DNA of 64,000 nt from Pelomonas nitida (GCF_043555975.1 NZ_JBIGIA010000003.1:307356-371355); one strand, 5' to 3'. Shown: positions 7,819 to 17,493, counted from the stretch's first letter. Made by a program: numbers and translations. The notes: generated by a model not told the origin, from the letters alone.

Positions 7819-9021
7819 ATGAAACGCCGCACTCTGCTCCCGCTCGGCCTGGCCAGCCTCGCCGGCCTTGGCACAGCCGCGCTGCCCACCCGCCTCTGGG
7901 CCGCCACGCCCGCCGCGTCGGCGGCACAGCCACGGCTGCTGGTCGTCTTCCTGCGCGGCGCCTACGACGCGGCCAACCTGCTGGTGCCCACGTCGTCGAG
8001 CTTCTATTACGAAGCCCGGCCCAACATCGCGATCCCGCGCGACGCCGCCTTGCCGCTGGACGCCGGCTGGGGCCTGGCCCCGGCGCTGGGCGACAGCCTT
8101 CACCCGCTGTGGCTGAAGCGGCAGGCGGCCTTCGTGCCTTTCGCCGGCACCCACGACACGACGCGCAGCCATTTCGAGACGCAGGACCACATCGAGCTGG
8201 GCCAGGCCGACGACGGCTCGCGCGACTTCCGCAGCGGCTTCATGAACCGCCTGGCCGGCGTGCTGGGCGCGGGCTCGCGCCTGGAGGCCATGGCCTTCAC
8301 CGACCAGGTGCCGCTGATCCTGCGCGGCAAGCTGCCCGTGGGCAACCAGGCGCTGCGCGAGCTGGGCAAGCCGGGCCTCAGCGCCGCGCAGGCGCAGGCC
8401 ATTGCCGGCATGTACGCCAACACGCGGCTGGCCAGCACGGTCAGCGGCGGCTTCGAGGTGCGCGACGAGGTGTCGCGGGAGATGGCCGGCGAGATGGAGG
8501 CCGCCAGCCGCGGCGCCATCGCCACCAAGGGCTTCGCGCTGGAGGCACGCCGCGTGGCGCGGCTGATGCGCGAACGCGTGACGCTGGGCTTCATCGACGT
8601 GGGCGGTTGGGACACCCACGTCGGCCAGGGTGGCGCCACCGGCCAGCTCGCCACACGGCTGGGCGAGCTGGGCCGCGGCCTGGCGCTGTTCGCCGACGAG
8701 ATGGGGCCGCAGTGGGCCAACACCGTCGTCGTCGTCGTCAGCGAGTTCGGCCGCACCTTCCGCGAGAACGGCAACCGCGGCACCGACCACGGCCACGGCA
8801 GCACCTATTGGGTGCTGGGCGGTGGCGTGCGGGGCGGCCGCGTTGCCGGCGAACAGGTGGAGCTCAAGGCCGCCACGCTGTTCCAGAACCGCGACTATCC
8901 GGTGCTCAACGAGTACCGCGCGCTGTTCGGCGGGCTGTTCAAGCGCATGTACGGCCTGAGCAACGCGCAGCTGGCCACCGTGTTCCCCGGCGCCAGCGCG
9001 CGGGACGCCGGCCTGCTCTGA
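7819..9021 (+). CDS. DUF1501 family protein, exported
   Basis: DUF1501 protein, 400 aa, related to the alkaline phosphatase/sulfatase fold. The N-terminus MKRRTLLPLG is followed by a hydrophobic Ala/Gly/Leu stretch, a plausible Tat or Sec signal ending near RLWA/ATP. Conserved segments are VVFLRGAYDAANLLVP, FAGTHDTTRSHFETQDHIE, GGWDTHVGQGG and VVSEFGRTFREN, which carry the His/Asp residues expected to bind metal in this fold. It forms a two-gene operon with DUF1800 (4-bp spacing). The enzymatic activity of the pair is unknown. Confidence 0.88.
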   Translation: MKRRTLLPLGLASLAGLGTAALPTRLWAATPAASAAQPRLLVVFLRGAYDAANLLVPTSSSFYYEARPNIAIPRDAALPLDAGWGLAPALGDSLHPLWLKRQAAFVPFAGTHDTTRSHFETQDHIELGQADDGSRDFRSGFMNRLAGVLGAGSRLEAMAFTDQVPLILRGKLPVGNQALRELGKPGLSAAQAQAIAGMYANTRLASTVSGGFEVRDEVSREMAGEMEAASRGAIATKGFALEARRVARLMRERVTLGFIDVGGWDTHVGQGGATGQLATRLGELGRGLALFADEMGPQWANTVVVVVSEFGRTFRENGNRGTDHGHGSTYWVLGGGVRGGRVAGEQVELKAATLFQNRDYPVLNEYRALFGGLFKRMYGLSNAQLATVFPGASARDAGLL

Positions 9022-9030
9022 CGCGGCCGC

Positions 9031-9585
9031 TCAGCGGGCCACGCGCTCCACGGCCGCCTTGATGCGCTCGCCGAAGGCCTTGGCCGTGGCCAGGTCACCG
9101 TCCACCATTTCGGCGGTGGAGGCGTCCGACGGCGTGGCCGCCAGCAGGCCGCCCGAGCCGCCGAGGTTGTTGACGTCGGCGCGGGTGGCGGCCTTGCTGT
9201 TGGCCGGCGGCATGCCCAGGCTGATCCACAGCATGCCGTGCTGGTTGGACAGCGTCTGCAGATAGCTCAGCGTGCCGGCCTTGTCGCCGTTCAGCGAGGC
9301 GGAGTTCGTGAAGCCGGCGGCCAGCTTGTCCTGCCAGGCGCGCGTGAACCAGGGCTTGGACGTGGCGTCGGCGAAGCGCTTGAACTGCCAGCTGACGTTG
9401 CCCATGTAGGTGGGCGAACCGAACACGATGGCGTCGGCCGCGTTGAGCGCCGCCCAGTCCGCGTCGGCCAGCACGCCTTCGGCGTTGATGGCGGCCAGCT
9501 GGGCGCCGGCTCCGGCGGCCACCGCCTCGGCGATCTTCTGGGTGTGGCCGTAGCCGGAGTGGTAGACGACGACGATCTTGCTCAT
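9031..9585 (-). CDS. flavodoxin-fold NAD(P)H:quinone oxidoreductase-like protein
   Basis: Flavodoxin-like protein of 184 aa related to WrbA/flavodoxin reductases. The FMN phosphate loop is at the extreme N-terminus (YHSGYGHTQKIAEAV), the isoalloxazine loop is FGSPTYMGNVSWQFKRF, and a third FMN-contact region precedes NNLGGSGG. Members reduce quinones by two electrons or act as FMN electron carriers. The C-terminal helix KAFGERIKAAVERVA is typical. It lies downstream of the pirin gene on the same strand, separated by 77 bp that include a 12-bp hairpin. Exact substrate cannot be told from sequence. Confidence 0.87.
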   Translation of the reverse strand: MSKIVVVYHSGYGHTQKIAEAVAAGAGAQLAAINAEGVLADADWAALNAADAIVFGSPTYMGNVSWQFKRFADATSKPWFTRAWQDKLAAGFTNSASLNGDKAGTLSYLQTLSNQHGMLWISLGMPPANSKAATRADVNNLGGSGGLLAATPSDASTAEMVDGDLATAKAFGERIKAAVERVAR

Positions 9586-9623
9586 GAAAAGTCCTTTCGG
9601 GGTGGGGTGAGGTAGGGTGAGAT

Positions 9624-9652
9624 CAGGCCCGGCACACCGCGTGCCGGGCCTG
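9624..9652. terminator. strong hairpin between the pirin and flavodoxin genes
   Basis: Perfect 12-bp stem CAGGCCCGGCAC / GTGCCGGGCCTG with a 5-nt loop. It lies just after the pirin stop codon on the minus strand. No T-run follows on either strand, so it may be an attenuating or RNA-stabilising hairpin instead of a classical terminator. Confidence 0.5.
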
Positions 9653-9662
9653 GGGTTGCGGG

Positions 9663-10388
9663 TCAGGCGGCCAGGTCGAAGACCAGTACTTCGGCGTTCT
9701 GACCGGCCGCCAGCGTCAGCTGCGCAGTGTCGCGGACCTGCAGCGCGTCGCCTGCCGTGAGGGCTTGTCCGTTGGCCGTCAGCGCGCCGCGGACCAGGTG
9801 CACGTAGGCGATGCGCCCCGGCGCCAGCGCCAGCTCGGCGGCCTCGGCGCCGTCGAACAGGCCCGCGTACAGCTTCGCGTCGGCATGGATGGTGACCGCG
9901 CCGCCGGCGCCGTCGTTGGCGGCCACCAGGCGCAGCTTGCCGCGCTTGGAGCCGGCATCGAAATGCTTCTGCTCGTAGCTCGGCGCGATGCCGCGGCGGT
10001 CGGGCTGGATCCAGATCTGCAGGAAGTGCGTGGTCTGGTCCTTGGCGTGGTTGAACTCGCTATGCATCACGCCCGTGCCGGCGCTCATGCGCTGCACGTC
10101 GCCCGGCCGCACGACACCGCTGTTCGCGGCGCCCTGCTCGCCGTTGCCCATGCTGTCCTTGTGCGCCAGCTCACCCGACAGCACATAGCTGATGATCTCC
10201 ATGTCGCGGTGGCCGTGCGTGCCGAAGCCCGTGCCCGGGGCGATCTTGTCCTCGTTGATGACCCGCAGGGCGCCGAAGCCCATGCGAGCCGGGTCGTAGT
10301 AGTCGGCAAACGAAAAGCTGTGGAAGGACTTCAGCCAGCCATGGTCGGCATAGCCGCGGTCGGCCGACTTGATGAGTTGCATTGCCAT
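9663..10388 (-). CDS. pirin family protein (YhhW type)
   Basis: Bicupin of the pirin family, 241 aa. The N-terminal cupin has the metal-ligand pattern FGTHGHRDMEI (two His) and MHSEFNH (His and Glu), so the iron site looks intact. Pirins include quercetin 2,3-dioxygenases and redox regulators. The C-terminal cupin is degenerate, as usual. The gene is divergent from a LysR-type regulator with a 336-bp gap holding a LysR-type box, an arrangement suggesting that the regulator controls pirin expression. The start MAMQLIK has a GGAGC ribosome site about 6 nt upstream. Confidence 0.9.
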   Translation of the reverse strand: MAMQLIKSADRGYADHGWLKSFHSFSFADYYDPARMGFGALRVINEDKIAPGTGFGTHGHRDMEIISYVLSGELAHKDSMGNGEQGAANSGVVRPGDVQRMSAGTGVMHSEFNHAKDQTTHFLQIWIQPDRRGIAPSYEQKHFDAGSKRGKLRLVAANDGAGGAVTIHADAKLYAGLFDGAEAAELALAPGRIAYVHLVRGALTANGQALTAGDALQVRDTAQLTLAAGQNAEVLVFDLAA

Positions 10389-10724
10389 GTGGGGCTCCTC
10401 TTTCTGCTTGCGATGCAGTCAATGTAGGAGCGAGGCCGCCCGCCATCGACAAGGCGCTCTGAGGGCATCATTCAAATAGACTGAACAAATCCCAGATGCG
10501 ACGGTCGACCACTTTCCAGCGCTTGCCAGTGACAGCCCCACTCCCCAACCGGTCCAACGACCACCGCCGCGTCTCAGGCGGCAACGCCGCACGCCCGATG
10601 GCGCCGCGCCGGCATGCGCCGGCCGCGTTGCGCCTCCTTGCGGGCATGAGCCCGCAGCGTCGTCGCGCCTGGCCCGCGCACCCCATCGCCGCCCACCCGG
10701 GCGCGCCCAACCGTCGTAGCTAGG
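10389..10724. promoter_or_regulatory. divergent pirin/LysR intergenic region with a T-N11-A box
   Basis: The 336-bp gap contains TTCAAATAGACTGAA (10471-10485), a TTCA-N7-TGAA dyad that satisfies the LysR T-N11-A consensus. It lies about 85 bp upstream of the pirin start. The remainder is GC-rich and non-coding; a short frame around 10496-10723 has no recognisable features. Binding by the adjacent regulator is inferred from position only. Confidence 0.45.
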
Positions 10725-11693
10725 ATGCCCACCTCCCAAGACAAGCGCCGCGCGCTGACCCCCGAAGCCCTGACCATGATGGACACCATCGCCCGCACCG
10801 GCAGCTTTGCCGCGGCGGCGCGCGAGATGGGCCGCGTGCCGTCGGCGCTGACCTACTCCGTGCGGCAGCTGGAAGACGCGCTGGACGTGCTGCTGTTCGA
10901 CCGCAGCTCCCGCCAGGCGGTGCTGACGTCGGCCGGCCAGGAACTGCTGGTGGAAGGCCGGCGCCTGCTGCAGGAGCTGGACGCCGTGGCCAACCGCGTG
11001 CGGCGCATCGCCACCGGCTGGGAGAGCGAGCTGACGCTGGTGATGGACGACGCCGTGGCGCGCCGCGCCGTCTTCGACCTGATGGAAGCCTTCTACGCCG
11101 AGCGCTGCGAGGACGGCACACCACCGCCCACGCGGCTGAAGCTGCGCGTGGAAGTGCTGGCCGGCACCTGGGAGGCGCTGCTGCACGGCCAGGCCGACCT
11201 CGCCCTGGGCGTGCCGGCCCAGTCGGCCAGCAGCAGCATTCACTGCGAGCCGGCCGGCGAACTGGAGTTCGCCTTCTGCATCGCCCCCCACCACCCGCTG
11301 GCCGCCCTGCCCGAGCCGCTGACGGCGTCGCAGATCGCCGACCACCGCATCATTGCCGTGGCCGACAGCGCCCGCACGCTCAAACCCATCACCGTGGGCC
11401 TGCTGCCCGGGCAGGACGTGCTGACCATGCCGTCCATGGCCACCAAGCTGGAAGCGATGCTGCGGGGCCTGGGCTGCGGTTCACTGCCCATCAGCATGGT
11501 GCGGCGGCACCTCGAAGCCGGCCGCCTCGTGCGCAAGACCACCTACGAGGGCCGCCGGACCGGCGTCATGAGCTACGCCTGGCGCGACACCGGCCACGCG
11601 CCCGGCCGCGCGCTGGCCTGGTGGCTGGAGCGGTTGCGCCACGACACGACGCGCCGCGCGCTGCTGGAGCAGCACGAAGGGCTGGTGCTTTGA
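10725..11693 (+). CDS. LysR family transcriptional regulator
   Basis: LysR-type regulator, 322 aa. The helix-turn-helix spans about residues 20-50 (TGSFAAAAREMGRVPSALTY then SVRQLEDAL); the effector domain follows a linker after RLLQELDAVANRV. The Pro-Ser-Ala-Leu-Thr-Tyr recognition helix is typical of the YhaJ/DhaR-like subgroup commonly found divergent from pirin genes. The effector is unknown. Its stop codon overlaps the TTG start of gluQ, so the two are probably co-transcribed although functionally unrelated. Confidence 0.88.
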   Translation: MPTSQDKRRALTPEALTMMDTIARTGSFAAAAREMGRVPSALTYSVRQLEDALDVLLFDRSSRQAVLTSAGQELLVEGRRLLQELDAVANRVRRIATGWESELTLVMDDAVARRAVFDLMEAFYAERCEDGTPPPTRLKLRVEVLAGTWEALLHGQADLALGVPAQSASSSIHCEPAGELEFAFCIAPHHPLAALPEPLTASQIADHRIIAVADSARTLKPITVGLLPGQDVLTMPSMATKLEAMLRGLGCGSLPISMVRRHLEAGRLVRKTTYEGRRTGVMSYAWRDTGHAPGRALAWWLERLRHDTTRRALLEQHEGLVL

Positions 11694-12568
11694 GCTACCG
11701 GGGCCGCTTCGCCCCCTCGCCGACCGGGCCGCTGCACGACGGCTCGCTCGTCGCCGCGCTGGCCAGCTGGCTCGACGCCCGCGCCCACGGCGGCCAATGG
11801 CTGGTGCGCATCGAGGACGTCGACGGCCCGCGCTGCCCGCCGGGCACCGATGACGTCATCCTGGGCCAGCTCGCCGCGCTGGGCCTGGTGCCGGACGAGG
11901 CGCCCGTCTGGCAGTCCCGCCGGGGCGACCTTTACCAGGCCGCGCTGGACCGGCTGATCGCGGCCGGCCTGGCCTACGGCTGCGCCTGCACGCGGGCCGA
12001 GATCGCCGCCGCGATGGGGCCGCGCGCGAAACATGGCGAACTGATCTACCCCGGCACCTGCCGGCCCGAGAACGGCGGCACCCAGGGCCGGCCGGTGCGC
12101 GCCTGGCGCTTTCGCGTGCAGGGCCGCATCGACTGGCAGGACCGCCGGCTCGGCGCGCACTCGCAAGACCTGGCCACCGAGGTCGGCGACTTCGTGCTCA
12201 AGCGCGCCGACGGCCTGTGGGCCTACCAGCTCGCCGTCGTCGTGGACGATGCCGAGCAGGCCATCACCGACGTCGTGCGCGGCGAAGACCTGGCCGACAA
12301 CACGCCGCGCCAGATCGCACTGCAACGCGCGCTGGGCCTGCCCACGCCGCGCTATCTGCACACGCCGTTGGTGCTCGCGGCCGACGGGCACAAGCTGTCG
12401 AAGCAGAACGGCGCCGCGGCGATCGACATCGGCGCCCCGCAAGAGCGGCTGCGTGAAGCGATGGCACGCCTGGGGTTGAGCGCCCCGCCGGTGTCGCCCG
12501 CGCTCGGCCCATGGCTGGCCGAGGCGGCGGCGCGATGGCCGGGCGGGCACTTCGGCAGCGGCAGTTAA
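11690..12568 (+). CDS. gluQ: glutamyl-Q tRNA(Asp) synthetase
   Basis: GluQ-RS (YadB), 292 aa: a truncated glutamyl-tRNA synthetase lacking the anticodon-binding domain, which attaches glutamate to queuosine of tRNA(Asp). The class I signature is GRFAPSPTGPLHDGS and the KMSKS equivalent is KLSKQNG. The zinc site is visible as CAC in YGCACTR and, 20 residues later, YPGTC. Start: the TTG at 11690 overlaps the LysR stop (TTGA) and yields the family-typical MSYRGRFAPSPTG; extending upstream would give an atypical leader. One oddity is LHDGS where most homologues have LHFGS. Confidence 0.9.
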   Translation: MSYRGRFAPSPTGPLHDGSLVAALASWLDARAHGGQWLVRIEDVDGPRCPPGTDDVILGQLAALGLVPDEAPVWQSRRGDLYQAALDRLIAAGLAYGCACTRAEIAAAMGPRAKHGELIYPGTCRPENGGTQGRPVRAWRFRVQGRIDWQDRRLGAHSQDLATEVGDFVLKRADGLWAYQLAVVVDDAEQAITDVVRGEDLADNTPRQIALQRALGLPTPRYLHTPLVLAADGHKLSKQNGAAAIDIGAPQERLREAMARLGLSAPPVSPALGPWLAEAAARWPGGHFGSGS

Positions 12569-12579
12569 AGTCCCGGGCC

Positions 12580-12954
12580 ATGCGTCGATCCGGCCGCTTG
12601 TTCGTCCTCTGCCTGCTGCTCCTGCTGCTGCCCTTGCGCGGCGTGCTGGCGGCCGCGCATCTGGGCTGTGAGCCGCCGCCGGCCACGCATGCGCCGCATG
12701 CCCACCATGCGGACGCTCATGGCGCTCATGGCGCTCATGGCGATCATGGCGCCCATGGCGATCACGGGCAGGCCCACGCCACCGCCGCCAAGGCCTGCAA
12801 GCTTTGCGCGCCGTGCTGCCTGGCCGCCGCGCCGCCACCGGCGCTGACGACGAATGCGGCCACCTGCACACCGGCCACCCGCGCTGGCCTTGCGCCGGCC
12901 GAAGCCTGGGTCAGCGTCGTGCCGCCGCTCCCCGACCCGCCACCCCGGGCCTGA
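12580..12954 (+). CDS. small His-rich exported protein, probable copper binding
   Basis: 124-residue protein with a Leu-rich signal (RLFVLCLLLLLLPL) and cleavage near VLA/AAH. The mature part starts with a His-rich region containing about a dozen His in HGAHGDH-type repeats, then a Cys cluster CKLCAPCC, and ends in Pro/Ala. His- and Cys-rich exported peptides of this kind (some fall in DUF2946) sit near copper-handling genes. Here a TolC-type protein and a multicopper oxidase follow on the same strand, supporting a metal-binding role in the periplasm. No enzymatic domain is present. It starts 11 bp after gluQ. Confidence 0.7.
   Translation: MRRSGRLFVLCLLLLLLPLRGVLAAAHLGCEPPPATHAPHAHHADAHGAHGAHGDHGAHGDHGQAHATAAKACKLCAPCCLAAAPPPALTTNAATCTPATRAGLAPAEAWVSVVPPLPDPPPRA
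12715..12765 (+). repeat. 9-bp tandem repeat encoding HGA/HGD units
   Basis: Units of the type GGCGCTCAT (variants GGCGATCAT, GGCGCCCAT, GGCGATCAC) repeat five times after a partial unit, in frame, and encode the His-rich segment of the exported protein. The near-identity suggests recent expansion, and repeat number could vary between strains. Confidence 0.85.
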
Positions 12955-13035
12955 CACTCTCTTCGCTGCTGCCCCGCCGTCCCCGCCTCGGGTGACCGGC
13001 GGCTCGCTTTCGCCCTGCCTCGAGAGGCTTGTTGT

Positions 13036-14397
13036 ATGTCCCCTGTCTTCTTCCGTGCGGCCTGGCCGCTGGTATTGCTGGCCCTGGCCGGCTGCGCCAG
13101 CACCGATCTCCAGGCCCCCGTTGGCGCGTCCTCCGCGCCCCCGCTCGCCGACGTCAATCGCTTGACGCACCCCCATCTCGCCCAGCCCGTCGGCGACTCA
13201 CCGCTGTCGCCGCAGGCGGTCGCCGCGCGGCTGCAGGTGCCGCTGGACGCCGACGGCGCCGTGCAGCTCGCGCTGCAGAACAACCGCGCGCTGCTCGCCC
13301 GGCTGGCGCGGCTGGACGTGTCTGCCGCCGAGGTGGCCGATGCGTCCCGGCTGCCCAACCCGGGCTTTCGTTTCAGCCGCCTCACGCGGGGCAGCGAGGT
13401 GGAGCTGGAGCGCGGCTGGCAGCTCGACCTGGCACGGCTGCTGACGCTGCCGCTGGTGCGCGCTGCCGAACAGCGCCGCCTGCAGGCCGAGCAACAGCAG
13501 ACCGCCGCCGAAGTGCTGGCGCTCGCCGCCGACACCCGCCGCGCCTGGGTGCGCGCGGTGTCGGCCGAGGAGACGCTGCGCTACCGCGAGCAGGTCATGG
13601 ACGCCGCCGAGGCCGGCGCCGAGCTGGCCCGCCGCATGCAGGCCGCCGGCAATTTCAATGCGCTCGCCCAGGCGCGTGAGCAGGCCTTCGAGGCCGACGC
13701 CCGATTGGCCTTGGCCCTGGCCCGTCAGCAGCAGCTGCAAGCGCGCGAACGCCTGGTGCGGCTGCTGGGGCTGGAGAACGGCGCAGCGCTGCAACTCCCC
13801 GCGCAACTGCCGGCCTTGCCTGACACGCCGCGCGAGCTGGCCGACGCCGAGACCCGCGCGCTGACGCAACGACTGGACGTCATGGCCGCGCGCTCGTCAC
13901 TGGAGCAGGCGGCACGCCAGGCCCAGCTCGCCCAGACGACGCGCTTCGTGTCCATGCTGGAGCTGGGCGCGGTGCGCAACTCGTCCAACGAGCAGCCGAC
14001 CCAGCGCGGCTGGGAGGTGGCGCTGGAGCTGCCGCTGTTCGGCCCCGGCCCGCTGCCGCGCGCGCAGGCGCTGGCGCGCCAGGCGGCGCACGAGGCTGCC
14101 GACACGGCCATCCGCGCCCGCTCGGAGGTGCGCGAGGCGCACGGCCTGTACCGAAGCGCCTTCGAGGTCGCGCGCCATCATCGCGACGAGCTGATGCCGC
14201 TGGCCGCACGCATCGCCGACGAGCAGCTGCTGCGCTACAACGGCATGCTCATCGGGGTCTTCGAGCTGCTGGCCGACGCGCGCGCACAGGTCGCCGCCGT
14301 CAGCGCCGCGCAGGAGGCGCTGCGCGACTTCTGGCTCGCCCAGGCCGACCTGGACCAGGCACTCGCCGGCCCGCTGGCCGCGCCCGCCTTCCACTGA
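13036..14397 (+). CDS. TolC-family outer membrane lipoprotein
   Basis: TolC/CusC-like outer membrane factor, 453 aa, with lipobox LALAGC. The two OEP repeats are helical and Ala/Leu/Gln/Arg-rich (about residues 75-265 and 275-445). Such proteins form the trimeric exit duct of efflux systems. No membrane fusion or RND pump gene adjoins it, so its partner must be encoded elsewhere or it works differently. Position between a His-rich exported protein and a multicopper oxidase, all same strand with gaps of 81 and 16 bp, suggests copper detoxification. The homologue class is often labelled 'TolC family protein' beside copper oxidases. Confidence 0.88.
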   Translation: MSPVFFRAAWPLVLLALAGCASTDLQAPVGASSAPPLADVNRLTHPHLAQPVGDSPLSPQAVAARLQVPLDADGAVQLALQNNRALLARLARLDVSAAEVADASRLPNPGFRFSRLTRGSEVELERGWQLDLARLLTLPLVRAAEQRRLQAEQQQTAAEVLALAADTRRAWVRAVSAEETLRYREQVMDAAEAGAELARRMQAAGNFNALAQAREQAFEADARLALALARQQQLQARERLVRLLGLENGAALQLPAQLPALPDTPRELADAETRALTQRLDVMAARSSLEQAARQAQLAQTTRFVSMLELGAVRNSSNEQPTQRGWEVALELPLFGPGPLPRAQALARQAAHEAADTAIRARSEVREAHGLYRSAFEVARHHRDELMPLAARIADEQLLRYNGMLIGVFELLADARAQVAAVSAAQEALRDFWLAQADLDQALAGPLAAPAFH

Positions 14398-14413
14398 TCT
14401 CCGAGGACCTCCC

Positions 14414-15778
14414 ATGTTCAATCGACGCTCCCTGCTCGGCGCAGCCTCGCTCGCCGCCGTTTCCAAGGTCGCCATGGCCGCGCTGCCTGAACCCGTCAGC
14501 CAGACCTCGCCCGAGACCCAGCCGCCGCTCATCCCGCCCACGGGCCGCCCGTACAACCCCGTCGTCACGCTGAACGGCTGGACCGCCCCCTGGCGCATGA
14601 AAGACGGCGTCAAGGAATTCCATCTCGTCGCCGAACCCGTCGTGCGCGAGATGGCGCCCGGCTTCACCGCCCGGCTGTGGGGTTATAACGGCCAGAGCCC
14701 CGGGCCCACCATCGAGGTCGTCGAAGGCGACCGCGTGCGCCTGTACGTGACCAACCGCCTGCCCGAGCCCACCACCATGCACTGGCACGGCCAGCGGCTG
14801 CCCAACGGCATGGACGGCGTGTCGGGCCTCACGCAGCCGGCCATTCCGCCCGGCAAGACCTGGGTCTACGAGTTCGTCGCCCGCCGACCCGGCACCTTCA
14901 TGTACCACCCGCACGCCGACGAAATGGTGCAGATGGCCATGGGCATGATGGGCCTGTGGATCACGCATCCGCGCACCCGGCATCCGCACATCGCCGAGGT
15001 GGACCGCGACTATGCCTTCCTGCTCAACGCCTACGACATCGAGCCTGGCAGCGCCGTGCCGAAGGTGATGACGATGCTGGACTTCAACCTGTGGAGCTGG
15101 AACAGCCGCATCTTCCCGGGCATCGCGCCGCTGGTGGCACGCCAGGGCGACCGCGTGCGCATCCGCGTGGGCAACCTCACGATGACCAACCACCCCATCC
15201 ATCTGCATGGCCATGAGTTCGAGGTGACTGGCACGGATGGCGGCCCCGTGCCGCGTTCGGCGCGCTGGCCGGAGGTGACCACCGACATCGCCGTGGGCCA
15301 GATGCGCCAGATCGAACTGCTGGCCGACGAGGAAGGCGATTGGGCCTTCCACTGCCACAAGGCGCATCACACGATGAACGCGATGGGCCACAACGTGCCC
15401 ACCATGCTGGGCGTGGATGCGAGCGACCTGGAGGCCAAGATCCGCAAGCTCGTGCCCGGCTACATGGCCATGGGCCAGTCAGGCATGCACGAGATGACGG
15501 AGATGCAGATGCCCGGGCCCGCCAACACCGCGCCGATGATGGCCGGCGAAGGCCCGTTCGGCCCGGTGGCCATGGGCGGCATGTTCAGTGTGCTGAAAGT
15601 GCGCCGCGGCCTGCCGCGCGGCGACTACACCGACCCGGGCTGGTTCCAGCATCCGCCCGGCACGCTGGCCCGCGAGGTCGGCGACGCACCCGCAGCCCCG
15701 ACGGCGCCTGGCGCCACCACGCCTGCCGCCATCGATGTGAACGTGCGCAAGCCGCAAGGCCATCACGACCACCACTGA
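14414..15778 (+). CDS. multicopper oxidase, Tat-exported
   Basis: Multicopper oxidase of 454 aa. The Tat signal is MFNRRSLLGAAS. The four copper motifs are present in order: MHWHG, MYHPHAD, HPIHLHGHEF and FHCHKAHH, giving type 1, 2 and 3 copper ligands. A Met/His-rich segment after residue 350 (MGQSGMHEMTEMQMPGP) and a terminal HHDHH could bind Cu(I) near the type 1 site. It likely oxidises Cu(I) to the less toxic Cu(II) in the periplasm, as CopA/CueO do, though it is shorter than PcoA/CopA. It is the last gene of the apparent three-gene copper set. Confidence 0.92.
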   Translation: MFNRRSLLGAASLAAVSKVAMAALPEPVSQTSPETQPPLIPPTGRPYNPVVTLNGWTAPWRMKDGVKEFHLVAEPVVREMAPGFTARLWGYNGQSPGPTIEVVEGDRVRLYVTNRLPEPTTMHWHGQRLPNGMDGVSGLTQPAIPPGKTWVYEFVARRPGTFMYHPHADEMVQMAMGMMGLWITHPRTRHPHIAEVDRDYAFLLNAYDIEPGSAVPKVMTMLDFNLWSWNSRIFPGIAPLVARQGDRVRIRVGNLTMTNHPIHLHGHEFEVTGTDGGPVPRSARWPEVTTDIAVGQMRQIELLADEEGDWAFHCHKAHHTMNAMGHNVPTMLGVDASDLEAKIRKLVPGYMAMGQSGMHEMTEMQMPGPANTAPMMAGEGPFGPVAMGGMFSVLKVRRGLPRGDYTDPGWFQHPPGTLAREVGDAPAAPTAPGATTPAAIDVNVRKPQGHHDHH

Positions 15779-15787
15779 GCCCAGAAA

Positions 15788-15819
15788 CGAAAAAGCCCGC
15801 CGGATAGTCCGGCGGGCTT
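15788..15819 (-). terminator. terminator of the tRNA-Ser gene
   Basis: A 12-bp stem (AAGCCCGCCGGA / TCCGGCGGGCTT) with a 3-nt loop. Read on the minus strand it is followed by TTTTT, placing it just downstream of tRNA-Ser. It may also slow plus-strand transcription from the oxidase gene, although no T-run follows in that direction. Confidence 0.85.
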
Positions 15820-15823
15820 GTCG

Positions 15824-15914
<91 letters not shown>

Positions 15915-15977
15915 TGATTCGGTGTGCGCTGGTGCGAAGCCAATCATTATAGACAGCTTTTTGCACCCCGAGCAAAT

Positions 15978-16066
15978 TCAGCCGCGCAACACCTCAACAC
16001 CGCCCATGTAGGGGCGCAGCGCCTCGGGCACCGTGACGCTGCCGTCGGCCTGCTGGTAGTTCTGGC
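15978..16066 (-). pseudogene. detached second copy of the serS 3' end
   Basis: On the minus strand this segment translates NYQQADGSVTVPEALRPYMG and then GVEVLRG before a stop. It is a second copy of the C-terminus of seryl-tRNA synthetase, whose intact gene ends NYQRADGTVEVPEVLRPYMG. There is no start or body. The fragment uses GC-ending codons like the rest of the genome, whereas the last 30 codons of the intact gene use many A/T-ending codons. So the fragment is probably the ancestral serS tail, displaced when a foreign tail was joined to the gene. Confidence 0.8.
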
Positions 16067-16082
16067 TGCGGCCCGCTGCGCT

Positions 16083-16103
16083 TAACTTCGCTGCGCGAAG
16101 TTA
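16083..16103. repeat. 21-nt palindrome at the serS tail junction
   Basis: TAACTTCGC-TGC-GCGAAGTTA: a perfect 9-bp inverted repeat with a 3-nt spacer, between the displaced serS tail and the intact gene. It could be the scar or recombination site of the event that replaced the tail, or a serS terminator lacking a T-run. Confidence 0.6.
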
Positions 16104-16119
16104 GCCTGCGCCCAAACTC

Positions 16120-17421
<1,302 letters not shown>

Positions 17422-17493
17422 GGATGTCCTTCAGAAACTGGATACGAAAGCGGCGCCGAAGTCAGGCGCCACCGGGTGCATGAAGCGCCGGCG

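Noticed and set aside
12715..12765. CRISPR-like repeat
   Set aside because: Units are only 9 bp with no spacers and stay in frame inside a coding sequence.
16074..16110. Integron attC-like site (GCTTAAC ... GTTAGCC) around the serS palindrome
   Set aside because: GCTTAAC fits the RYYYAAC core, but GTTAGCC breaks the GTTRRRY rule, the hairpin is far shorter than known attC sites, and no integrase or cassette is nearby.
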